Shown here piece by piece: positions 14,621 through 22,031 of a stretch of DNA of 32,974 nt. Source of the stretch: Candidatus Gastranaerophilales bacterium (lineage in GTDB: Bacteria > Cyanobacteriota > Vampirovibrionia > Gastranaerophilales > UBA9579). Position numbers and translations under genes: made by a program. The stretch is taken from the NCBI GenBank assembly GCA_028689995.1, contig JAQVCB010000023.1, positions 1 to 32,974 on the forward strand. Direction: 5' to 3'. Below the pieces are notes generated by a model. That model ran no database searches, had not been told where the DNA came from, and saw nothing but the letters and a program-made list of their open reading frames with translations. Numbering within the stretch: the stretch's first letter is position 1; every line of letters begins with the position of its first letter.

Positions 14621-15905
14621 GAATCTGGTTAACTTAATGAAGAATACCAAATATTCAATATATATTACAATAATAACTATATTATTATCACTATCTATTT
14701 ATGGTTGTGGTTTTAAGGAAAGTCATCAACCACAACAACCTGTAAAGAATGTTCTGTCATCTGTCGGCAGTTTTAGAAAATCACCGCAAGGTATTTTCTT
14801 AAAATCGTGGAAAGTTATAAAAAATGAATACTTAGATGAAACTTTCAATCATCAGGATTGGGAAAAATGGAAAGATAGATATTATGACCGGATCAAAACA
14901 AAAGAAGATGCTTATGTAGCTATTGAAACAATGCTTGAAAGCCTTAATGATCCTTATACAAGGTTCTTACGACCTTCAGATTTTGATGAACAGGACAGAA
15001 ATATTGATGCAAGGCTGTTTGGAATAGGTGTCCATATAGCTACAAAAAACAACCGCACAGTAATCGTGCATGTTATTGAAGGAACTCCGGCATTAAAAGC
15101 TGGTTTAAAAGCAGGCGATATAATTCTTAAAGTTAATAATATTTCTACAAAAGGTCTGGATATAAAACAAGTAGCTGATATAGTCAGGGGTAAAGCTGGA
15201 ACCAAAGTAGCTCTGGAACTTCAAAGAAATAAAAGTCATATATACAAAGATATTTTAAGAAAAGAAATAAACATAAAAAGTGTTGAATATAAAATTTTGG
15301 ATAATAAATATGCTTATATTCATATACTTAGCTTTATAAGTAATGACACATCAATTGAAACCGCTCAGGCTCTTGAAAAAACCAAAAATGCAAAAGGGAT
15401 TATTATTGACTTAAGAGGAAATTATGGTGGGCTTTTACCAAATGCTGTATTTATAGCCAATATGTTCATAAAGAAAGGTGCAATAGTCAGTATTGTCGAT
15501 AAAAGTGGGTATAAAGAAACTATAAATGCTGCGCCTTACGATATATATACAAGTAAGCCTGTTATAGTGCTAATAAATCAGGCTTCAGCAAGTGCAAGTG
15601 AAATTTTAAGCGGTGCTTTAAAAGATCACAAAAGAGCCATTCTGGTTGGAGAAAAATCTTTTGGAAAAGGACTTGTTCAAAAAATAATCAGCCTGCCTGA
15701 TGGCTCAGGATTGAATATCACCATTGCAAAATATCTTACTCCTAATGGAACAGATATTAATAAAAAAGGTATTCAACCTGATTATAAAGTCAAAATAACT
15801 GAAAAAGATTTTATCAAACATTATGATCCGCAGCTTGCAAAGGCAAAACAGGTGCTTGCCCAGGAGATAAACAATAAATTGGAAACAGCATATTCTGCAA
15901 AATAA
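14613..15905 (+). CDS. ctpA: C-terminal processing peptidase, S41 family lipoprotein
   Basis: A 430-residue S41 peptidase. The N terminus is a lipoprotein signal (KYSIYITIITILLSLSIYGC). A PDZ domain (about 125-205; GTPALKAGLKAGDIILKVN) and the catalytic domain follow. Ser327 in ASASASEILSGAL and Lys352 in GEKSFGKGLVQ form the Ser-Lys dyad with the expected 25-residue spacing. Such enzymes trim C termini of envelope proteins in the periplasm. The start is TTG 14613, with AAAGGG six bases upstream, inside the mqnA end. An ATG at 14637 is a possible alternative but lacks a ribosome site. The gene converges with the next one with a single-base gap and no terminator. Confidence 0.93.
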   Translation: MYKNLVNLMKNTKYSIYITIITILLSLSIYGCGFKESHQPQQPVKNVLSSVGSFRKSPQGIFLKSWKVIKNEYLDETFNHQDWEKWKDRYYDRIKTKEDAYVAIETMLESLNDPYTRFLRPSDFDEQDRNIDARLFGIGVHIATKNNRTVIVHVIEGTPALKAGLKAGDIILKVNNISTKGLDIKQVADIVRGKAGTKVALELQRNKSHIYKDILRKEINIKSVEYKILDNKYAYIHILSFISNDTSIETAQALEKTKNAKGIIIDLRGNYGGLLPNAVFIANMFIKKGAIVSIVDKSGYKETINAAPYDIYTSKPVIVLINQASASASEILSGALKDHKRAILVGEKSFGKGLVQKIISLPDGSGLNITIAKYLTPNGTDINKKGIQPDYKVKITEKDFIKHYDPQLAKAKQVLAQEINNKLETAYSAK

Positions 15906-15906
15906 G

Positions 15907-16386
15907 TTAAATTTTAACCGGTAAAATATCCGCTATATAGTCAGGTAACAATCTAATCAATTTTTTATGTTGCGCCGGTTCTTTTTTAGCTAAGGATGAA
16001 TGTACTATATCAACAAATTCTGTCCTTTGTTCTTTATTCATCATTTTAAAAGGAACTTTCAATAATTGGGGCAATCTGATTTTTTGTTCTTCATCTAAAT
16101 TGTCAAGAATACGCTTGGAACAAGCACGTTTTGGATTTAAATTTTGTAAAGTATAATGTAAATGATCTTGCTGCTGTCTTGACATTTTCCCTAACTCCAC
16201 AAATACTTGTTCAGCAAAACTATCAATTGCTGATGGAGCGAATTTACCGGTAAAATTAATATTAGAATAATCCTGTATTGGTCTTGCAGTATAATTTAAA
16301 TTAGTATTAATATTCTTATTCTGCCTTTGTTGTGGTAAATAATTACTGTATTTAGTTTGATTTAAACCTGTAAATAAACTTTGCAT
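15907..16386 (-). CDS. INFTGK-motif protein, unknown function
   Basis: A 159-residue protein. Residues 1-42 are an Asn/Gln-rich leader (NYLPQQRQNKNINTNLNY), followed by INFTGKF at 43-49, resembling the motif in three other proteins of the window. The rest is basic, Lys/Gln-rich and probably helical (SFAEQVFVELGKMSRQQQ, FVDIVHSSLAKKEP, LLPDYIADILPVKI). No known domain, signal peptide or membrane helix is visible. GAGGAAAAAA precedes the ATG. The inverted repeat at 16398-16431 overlaps its leader. Confidence 0.7.
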   Translation of the reverse strand: MQSLFTGLNQTKYSNYLPQQRQNKNINTNLNYTARPIQDYSNINFTGKFAPSAIDSFAEQVFVELGKMSRQQQDHLHYTLQNLNPKRACSKRILDNLDEEQKIRLPQLLKVPFKMMNKEQRTEFVDIVHSSLAKKEPAQHKKLIRLLPDYIADILPVKI

Positions 16387-16397
16387 TATTTTTTTCC

Positions 16398-16431
16398 TCT
16401 ACTAATCCCACATATATATTATATTAGTAGA
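16398..16431 (-). promoter_or_regulatory. inverted repeat in the leader/promoter of the 159-residue gene
   Basis: TCTACTAAT (16398-16406) and ATTAGTAGA (16423-16431) are perfect complements. On the minus strand the spacer contains TATAAT, and the downstream arm runs into the ribosome binding site, so the repeat could be an operator or a translation-controlling hairpin. Confidence 0.4.
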
Positions 16432-16525
16432 TATAAAAAATTACTTATTTGAAGAAATCATTTAATGAAAATTTACAATATAACTTCAAAGTTGAAATAA
16501 TACAGTAAAAATCTTTAACTCATGT

Positions 16526-16554
16526 TTGACAGTAAGTACCTATTATTCTATACT
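16526..16554 (+). promoter_or_regulatory. sigma70-type promoter of purA
   Basis: TTGACA (16526-16531), a 17-base spacer, and TATACT (16549-16554) form a near-consensus promoter giving a leader of roughly 85 bases. GCTGTAT (16583-16589) and ATACAGC (16605-16611) can form a hairpin in that leader. Confidence 0.75.
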
Positions 16555-16647
16555 ACATTGGGCAATAAAATGCCTTAATATGGCTGTATTTATTGGTATT
16601 AAAGATACAGCTTTATATTTGAATAAATTACTTAAGGAGAACCAATC

Positions 16648-17970
16648 TTGGCTAATGTTGTCGTAGTCGGAGCTCAATGGGGCGACGAGGGTAAAGCTAA
16701 AATTACCGATCTGTTATCAGAATATGCAGAAGTAATAATTAGATATCAAGGCGGATGTAACGCAGGACATACAGTAGTTGCAAATGGAGAAACCTATAAA
16801 TTCCATCTTATCCCTTCAGGTATTTTATATCACGGTAAAATTTGTATTGTCGGGCCGGGAACGGTTATTAATCCGGAAGTTCTTGTAAAAGAGCTGGATG
16901 ATCTTAAACGCAGGGGCATAAATACCGAAAATTTATGCATTAGCTTATTAGCACATATTACACTACCCTATCACCTTGATATTGATGCAAGCAGCGAAAA
17001 ATCACTCGGCAGCAAAAAGATTGGAACTACAAACAGAGGGATCGGTCCAACTTATACCGATAAATTCAATAGAATCGGAATAAGAGTGGAAGATTTGCTC
17101 GACAATGAAGCTTTAAACGACAAATTGGATGTTATATTACCGCAAAAAAATGAAATTTTAGAAAAAATATACGGACTTAAACCATATACAAAGGAAGAAA
17201 TAATTGCTTTCTGTAATAAATATGCGGAAATTCTCTCTCCTTACATAAAAGATACAGCAGAAATTGTAAGTAGTGCTTTGAAAAAGAATAAAACAATTCT
17301 TTTTGAAGGTGCTCAGGGAACAATGCTTGACATAGATCATGGAACTTATCCATATGTAACGAGTTCAAGCCCTGTTGCCGGAGGTGCCTGTACAGGCAGC
17401 GGAGCTGGTCCGACTGTTATTGACAGAGTTGTTGGAATCAGTAAAGCTTATGTTACAAGAGTTGGAGAAGGCCCTTTTATAACTGAATTAACCAATGAAA
17501 TAGGCAAAAAAATTCAGGATATCGGGAAAGAATTTGGAACAACTACAGGCAGAGCAAGAAGATGCGGCTGGCTTGATGCAGTTGTAGCAAAATATAGCGT
17601 TTTAGTTAATGGTTTGACAGATATGGCTATAACAAAACTTGATGTTCTTGACGGTTTTGAAGAAATTAAAATTTGCATAGCATATAAAGATAAACGAAAT
17701 GGCAAAATATATAACAGTTATCCTACCAACATATACTTACATAAATACCTTGAACCTGTTTATGAAACGATGCCAGGCTGGAAAACAAATATTTCATCGA
17801 CAAAAACCTTCGATGAATTGCCAGAAAATGCCAGAAAATATCTCAAAAAAATAGAGGAAATAATAGAAATTCCTATTTCTATTATTAGTGTCGGAGCAAA
17901 CCGTGAAGAAACTATTATACTGGAAAACCCTATTGCAGCGCCTAAAAGAGTTCATCTAGTAAAAATTTAG
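16648..17970 (+). CDS. purA: adenylosuccinate synthetase
   Basis: A 440-residue enzyme of full family length. It catalyses the GTP-dependent joining of IMP and aspartate, the first committed step to AMP. The P-loop is GAQWGDEGKAKITDLL near the N terminus, followed by GGCNAGHTVV, GTTNRGIGPTYTDK, FEGAQGTMLDIDHGTYPYVT, TTTGRARRCGWLD and TKLDVLDG. The start is TTG 16648, chosen because AAGGAG lies ten bases upstream and the encoded MANVVVVGAQWGDEGK matches the family start. The second residue of the usual G-K pair is followed by AKITD in place of the commoner GKIVD, a conservative change. It has its own promoter and is followed by tRNA-Lys. Confidence 0.97.
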   Translation: MANVVVVGAQWGDEGKAKITDLLSEYAEVIIRYQGGCNAGHTVVANGETYKFHLIPSGILYHGKICIVGPGTVINPEVLVKELDDLKRRGINTENLCISLLAHITLPYHLDIDASSEKSLGSKKIGTTNRGIGPTYTDKFNRIGIRVEDLLDNEALNDKLDVILPQKNEILEKIYGLKPYTKEEIIAFCNKYAEILSPYIKDTAEIVSSALKKNKTILFEGAQGTMLDIDHGTYPYVTSSSPVAGGACTGSGAGPTVIDRVVGISKAYVTRVGEGPFITELTNEIGKKIQDIGKEFGTTTGRARRCGWLDAVVAKYSVLVNGLTDMAITKLDVLDGFEEIKICIAYKDKRNGKIYNSYPTNIYLHKYLEPVYETMPGWKTNISSTKTFDELPENARKYLKKIEEIIEIPISIISVGANREETIILENPIAAPKRVHLVKI

Positions 17971-18077
17971 CATTAACGCTTGACTTACGATCTTAGTGTT
18001 GGTATCTTATATTTGTTCAGAGGTCAACATTAAGTGATTTCATAAATACAGTAATAATTAAAATTTTATATAAATTT

Positions 18078-18150
18078 GCGTCCATAGCTCAGCAGGTAGA
18101 GCACTCCCCTTTTAAGGGATAGGTCCTGCGTTCGAATCGCAGTGGACGCA
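18078..18150 (+). tRNA. tRNA-Lys(UUU)
   Basis: A 73-base cloverleaf. The acceptor GCGTCCA pairs with TGGACGC, the D stem is GCTC/GAGC, and the T arm is CTGCG-TTCGAAT-CGCAG. The anticodon loop CTTTTAA has anticodon TTT (UUU), reading AAA/AAG. The anticodon stem has a C-U mismatch at its outermost pair (27-43). CCA is not encoded, and a T-run follows directly. Confidence 0.96.
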
Positions 18151-18175
18151 AGTTTTTTTGTATATAAAACTTAAA

Positions 18176-18203
18176 TTGAATATTTATATTGATTTAATAT
18201 AAT
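18176..18203 (+). promoter_or_regulatory. promoter of the glutamate dehydrogenase gene
   Basis: TTGAAT (18176-18181), a 16-base spacer, and a consensus TATAAT (18198-18203) lie 38 bases before the start codon and after the tRNA's T-run. Confidence 0.6.
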
Positions 18204-18240
18204 AGTAATGAGGGAAATATAAAAGAAGGGAAATTGTAAA

Positions 18241-19641
18241 ATGCTAGATTTAAGTGGAGTAATTGAAACAAAAAAAATTAAAAATACCAATGAAACAGAT
18301 TATTTAAATAGAGTAATTGAAACAACAAAAATTAAAAATGCCCGTGAACCAGAATTTTTACAAGCAGTAAACGAAGTTTTATCAACATTAAAACCCTTTA
18401 TAAATCAACATCCGGAATTCGAAGAAACATCTTTGCTTGAAAGATTAGTTGAACCTGAAAGGGTTATAATTTTTAGAGTTCCCTGGATTGATGACAACGG
18501 TAAAGTGCAAGTAAACAAAGGGTACAGAATTCAATTTAATAGTGCAATAGGACCCTACAAAGGTGGATTAAGATTTCATCCAAGCGTAAATCTAAGCATT
18601 TTGAAATTTTTAGCGTTTGAGCAAATTTTTAAAAATGCTTTGACCGGATTGCCAATCGGTGGTGGAAAAGGTGGAAGTGATTTTGATCCAAAAGGCAAAT
18701 CAGACAACGAAGTTATGAGGTTTTGTCAAAGTTTTATGACTGAACTTCAAAGACACATAGGTGAAGACACAGATGTTCCTGCGGGTGATATCGGCGTTGG
18801 TGCCAGGGAAATAGGATATTTGTTCGGACAATTTAAAAGAATTAAAAATACATATGAAGCAGGAGTCTTAACAGGAAAAGGGACTGAATATGGTGGTTCT
18901 TTAATTAGAAAAGAAGCTACAGGATATGGTTTGATATATTTTATGCGTGAAATGTTGAAAGTAAGCGGAAAAGAATTAAAAGACAAAACAGTTATTATTA
19001 CAGGCTCAGGCAATGTTGCAATATATGCTTGTCAAAAAGTACAAGAATACGGTGCAAATGTTATAGCAATGAGCGACTCAAATGGTTGTATTTATAACAG
19101 AAACGGTATTGATCTTTCTACAATTCAACAAATCAAAGAGGTTGATAGGTTAAGAATTAAAGAGTATTTGAAATATCATCCAAATACCGAATACATGGAA
19201 AATCAAAACGGAAAAACACGTATATTTGAAATAAAAGCTGATATTGTTTTGCCTTGTGCAACACAAAATGAAATCGATTTAGAAATAGCCCAAAGACTTG
19301 TTTCTAACGGGGTATTAGCTATTGGAGAAGGCGCAAATATGCCTACTACAATTGAAGCTACACATTATTTGTTAGAAAACAATGTCTTGTTTGCACCTGC
19401 AAAAGCAGCAAATGCTGGTGGTGTTGCAACTTCTGCACTTGAAATGTCCCAAAACTCTATGAGATATTATTGGACATCTGAAGAAGTTGATAAAAAGCTT
19501 GATGCAATTGTGACGAATATTTTTGAAGCTTGTCAAAATGCAGCAAAAGAATATGGATGTGACAACAATTATGTAGCAGGTGCTAACATAGCTGGCTTTA
19601 TGAAAATATCAAAAGCAATGATGTCACAAGGAATTGTATAA
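18241..19641 (+). CDS. gdhA: glutamate dehydrogenase (GdhA type, probably NADP-specific)
   Basis: A 466-residue hexameric-type enzyme converting 2-oxoglutarate and ammonia to glutamate. Family blocks are present in order: SLLERLVEPERVI, FNSAIGPYKGGLRFHPS with catalytic-region Lys, GLPIGGGKGGSDFDPKGKSD, DTDVPAGDIGVGAREIGYL, the dinucleotide site ITGSGNVAIYA, GEGANMPTTIEAT and KAANAGGVATSALEM. The sequence closely follows the E. coli GdhA pattern, which is NADP-dependent. About 19 extra residues at the N terminus come from a 54-bp in-frame tandem duplication (18259-18366). AGAAGGGAAA precedes the ATG. An AACAGA/TCTGTT hairpin just after the stop (about 19645-19662) may terminate it. Confidence 0.96.
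   Translation: MLDLSGVIETKKIKNTNETDYLNRVIETTKIKNAREPEFLQAVNEVLSTLKPFINQHPEFEETSLLERLVEPERVIIFRVPWIDDNGKVQVNKGYRIQFNSAIGPYKGGLRFHPSVNLSILKFLAFEQIFKNALTGLPIGGGKGGSDFDPKGKSDNEVMRFCQSFMTELQRHIGEDTDVPAGDIGVGAREIGYLFGQFKRIKNTYEAGVLTGKGTEYGGSLIRKEATGYGLIYFMREMLKVSGKELKDKTVIITGSGNVAIYACQKVQEYGANVIAMSDSNGCIYNRNGIDLSTIQQIKEVDRLRIKEYLKYHPNTEYMENQNGKTRIFEIKADIVLPCATQNEIDLEIAQRLVSNGVLAIGEGANMPTTIEATHYLLENNVLFAPAKAANAGGVATSALEMSQNSMRYYWTSEEVDKKLDAIVTNIFEACQNAAKEYGCDNNYVAGANIAGFMKISKAMMSQGIV
18259..18366 (+). repeat. 54-bp tandem duplication inside gdhA
   Basis: Units 18259-18312 and 18313-18366 both begin GTAATTGAAACAA and encode VIETKKIKNTNETDYLNR and VIETTKIKNAREPEFLQA. The second unit aligns with the normal start of the family, and the first is extra. 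Confidence 0.85.
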
Positions 19642-19676
19642 AAACAGATATCCTCTGTTATCCTAAAAAGAAAAAA

Positions 19677-19780
19677 GAGTTAGACCTGCTGTAAGTGTAA
19701 TAGAATTAGAAACATTTACAGGTAATGTGGCGGAAAAAGGCAAAGATAAAATTATTCATCTAGTATCTGCTTATAGCTAA
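19677..19780 (+). pseudogene. probable remnant of an ISAs1-family transposase
   Basis: A short open stretch ends KGKDKIIHLVSAYS and then a stop. The segment K...IHLVSAYS resembles the conserved region after the IDGK motif in ISAs1/H-repeat transposases (HLVSAWA/HLVSAYA). No start codon, ribosome site or flanking transposase domains remain. The match is short, so this is tentative. Confidence 0.42.
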
Positions 19781-19927
19781 ATCTATTAGCAACGCAGAAG
19801 CAGTTATAATTAATCCGATTCTAATAATTATAAGTTGATTCTGATAATAAAAGTATGATGGCGTAATATGGGTTTAAAATAAAAAACTATAATCCAGAAA
19901 ATTAGCTGCCTAAATTTCTGATTTTTT
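19781..19927. other. AT-rich intergenic sequence
   Basis: Together with the flanking relicts this forms a ~500-base gap without an intact gene between gdhA and tetR. I see no gene or strong structure in this segment. Confidence 0.3.
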
Positions 19928-20029
19928 TTAAAAAGTTCCAATTTGCGGTCTCTCCTTGTAATAGCGAAAGCCGTGCAGAACAAACTTTACCCGATCGTAG
20001 CGGCTGTAGTCTGCATTTAATGTGACAAT
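19928..20029 (-). pseudogene. relict coding fragment, copy B (YSxYDR...FRxYKxRPQ)
   Basis: The minus strand encodes YSRYDRVKFVLHGFRYYKER, then PQIGTF and a stop at 19930-19928. It aligns without gaps to copy A at 10913-11011, with shared IV-x-L upstream as well. Fourteen of 24 core residues are identical and several differing codons are synonymous. It has no credible start or ribosome site (a stop lies about 48 codons upstream) and sits near a transposase scrap, so it looks like a decayed piece of a formerly coding, possibly mobile, sequence. Confidence 0.5.
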
Positions 20030-20032
20030 ATA

Positions 20033-20079
20033 ATAAATAATTATTGACAAATATAAAAACCTGGTCAATAATTATTTAT
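20033..20079 (+). promoter_or_regulatory. tetR-efflux operon promoter within a 16-bp inverted repeat (probable operator)
   Basis: ATAAATAATTATTGAC (20033-20048) and GTCAATAATTATTTAT (20064-20079) are perfect complements with a 15-base spacer. The -35 TTGACA (20044-20049) and -10 AATAAT (20067-20072), 17 bases apart, lie at the inner ends of the arms. A protein bound to the palindrome would cover both boxes, the usual arrangement for TetR autorepression. Confidence 0.72.
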
Positions 20080-20146
20080 GACTGATTAAGCATTTTCGTC
20101 ATTAATTATTATATCAATAGTTATTTAATAAAAATAAGGATTACTT

Positions 20147-20821
20147 ATGGCTCGTCCTAAAAAACAGATAAATCGCAGAACCGATATTCTTGATGCAGCT
20201 CAAAATCTATTTACAATAAACGGGTTTGAGAAAACTACAATTGATGAAATTGCTAAATATTCAGGAATTGGTAAAGGCAGTGTTTATCTGGATTTCAAGA
20301 ACAAAGATGAAATTCTTTTAGCTGTTGCTGAACGACATGTTATTTTATTAGTTGAACAATTGGAACTGCAGCTAAAAAATGCAAGAGCTCCTTATCTTGA
20401 GTTTTTAAAACATATTTATCAATATCATGTAATAACTGTATTTGATATGGCTTTATCTCATACGCAAAATCACATAGTTTTAATACATACAAGCTATCAG
20501 GTAAAACAAAAACTTAGTCATTTGTTAGAAAGATGGTTAATTAATATCGCCTGCATTCTGGAAAAAGCAGAGAAAAACCGAGAGATAAAATATTTTGACG
20601 ATTATAAAAAATTGGCTAGTTTAATACAAATTAGTTTACAGGGCTTTTATCCTCCTTATAACATAAAGTATTCTACAGGATGTAGAACTGATTTAACAAA
20701 AGAAGAACTAAGATCCCTTTTGCTGGCAGATGCTTCTACTGTTATAGGAATTATCTTATCAGGATTGAAAAATGTAAATAATAAAATAAAGGAATATAAT
20801 AATGAAGCAAAAATTGATTAA
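20147..20821 (+). CDS. TetR-family transcriptional regulator of the efflux operon
   Basis: A 224-residue regulator. The N-terminal TetR helix-turn-helix runs from RRTDILDAAQNLFTINGFEK through TTIDEIAKYSGIGKGSVYLDF to KNKDEILLAVAERH (about residues 9-60). The C-terminal ligand-binding part is divergent and helical. AATAAGGA precedes the ATG. It is the first gene of a run with the three efflux genes, and its 3' end overlaps the membrane fusion gene by 20 bases. It probably represses its own promoter through the palindrome at 20033-20079 until a pump substrate binds. The ligand is unknown. Confidence 0.92.
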   Translation: MARPKKQINRRTDILDAAQNLFTINGFEKTTIDEIAKYSGIGKGSVYLDFKNKDEILLAVAERHVILLVEQLELQLKNARAPYLEFLKHIYQYHVITVFDMALSHTQNHIVLIHTSYQVKQKLSHLLERWLINIACILEKAEKNREIKYFDDYKKLASLIQISLQGFYPPYNIKYSTGCRTDLTKEELRSLLLADASTVIGIILSGLKNVNNKIKEYNNEAKID

Positions 20822-22031
20822 ATTCTTGGCAACTTCGGCAGTAGTCAGCGTTTTATTCACTACTACTGGGTGCAGCCAGCGTCCATTTATGGCATCAATG
20901 ATGCAAGGTGGCGTTCCTGTAGAATCAATTATTTTAAAATCAAAACCTGTTAAACAAACAGATATTTATCAGGCAATGCTGATTTCCCGATACTCAGTAT
21001 CATTACAGCCACAGGTTGCAGGACAGATTTCAAATATTTATGTAAAAGCAGGAGATCGGGTAAGAACCGGTCAACTATTGATGGTAATAGACAAAAGAAA
21101 ACAGGAAGCAACTTTAAATTCCAGCCGCGCTGCGGCTGATGCGACAAAGGCTTCAATCTCTCAGGCAAAAGATTTATTATATAACTATCAAGTACAAAGA
21201 GAAGCATTAAAATCCAATTTAACTCTAAATAAGCAATTATTCGACAGATATACAGCATTATATGCCAAGCGTTCTGTTAGCCAACAGGATTTTGAAAAGT
21301 ATACAGACAGTTATAACAAGGCTAAAATAGATTTAGATGCCAATGCAGCCCAAATTCAGGCACAGAAGTCAGCAATATTAGCTGCACAAAGCAATTATAA
21401 AAAAGCTCTTGCAAATACACAGGAGCAATCAGTACAATTGCAGTATTATAAGATTACAGCTCCGTACTCAGGTGTTATTGGTGATATTCCGGTTAAAGTT
21501 GGTAATTATGTAAATTTATCTTCACCGCTATTAAGCATTACACAAAATAATTCACTAGAAATCAATGCCGGATTACCCGTAGAAAAAGTTTTTGATATTC
21601 ATAACGGGATGCCAGTCGAAGTTCTGGATAATAATGGAAATATAATCAATAAGTCAAAGATATCGTTTGTATCTCCGAGAGTAGATACAAACACACAAAC
21701 CATTTTAGTTAAAGCAATTGTTAATAACCGTGCAGATATATTAAAAGCAGATCAGTCCGTAAAAGTCCGGGTAATATATAATCAAAGTCCCGGTATTTTA
21801 GTTCCTTTAAGTTCCATTTCACACATTGGAGGACAGGATTTCGCTTTTATATTAACTAATAAAGGCAATAAATTTTTTGTAAAACAGATACCTGTTAAAT
21901 TAGGTGGCATTCAGAATAATGAATACGTAGTATTAAGTGGTCTAAAAAATAATGACCAGATTGTATCTCAAGGCATTCAAAAATTAAGAGATGGTGTCCC
22001 GGTTACAATCCTTCAAAAGGAAAATAAATAA
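20802..22031 (+). CDS. RND efflux membrane fusion protein (periplasmic adaptor), lipoprotein
   Basis: A 409-residue AcrA/MexA-type adaptor. The signal FLATSAVVSVLFTTTGC has a lipobox Cys at about residue 24. The first biotinyl-lipoyl half is SLQPQVAGQISNIYVKAGDR, followed by a long alpha-helical hairpin (Ala/Gln/Asn-rich, about 100-210), the second lipoyl half ITAPYSGVIGDIPVKVGNYV, a beta-barrel and the membrane-proximal domain. It links the RND pump to the outer membrane channel. Its stop overlaps the start of the pump gene (TAATG), as in coupled operons. Confidence 0.95.
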   Translation: MKQKLIKFLATSAVVSVLFTTTGCSQRPFMASMMQGGVPVESIILKSKPVKQTDIYQAMLISRYSVSLQPQVAGQISNIYVKAGDRVRTGQLLMVIDKRKQEATLNSSRAAADATKASISQAKDLLYNYQVQREALKSNLTLNKQLFDRYTALYAKRSVSQQDFEKYTDSYNKAKIDLDANAAQIQAQKSAILAAQSNYKKALANTQEQSVQLQYYKITAPYSGVIGDIPVKVGNYVNLSSPLLSITQNNSLEINAGLPVEKVFDIHNGMPVEVLDNNGNIINKSKISFVSPRVDTNTQTILVKAIVNNRADILKADQSVKVRVIYNQSPGILVPLSSISHIGGQDFAFILTNKGNKFFVKQIPVKLGGIQNNEYVVLSGLKNNDQIVSQGIQKLRDGVPVTILQKENK

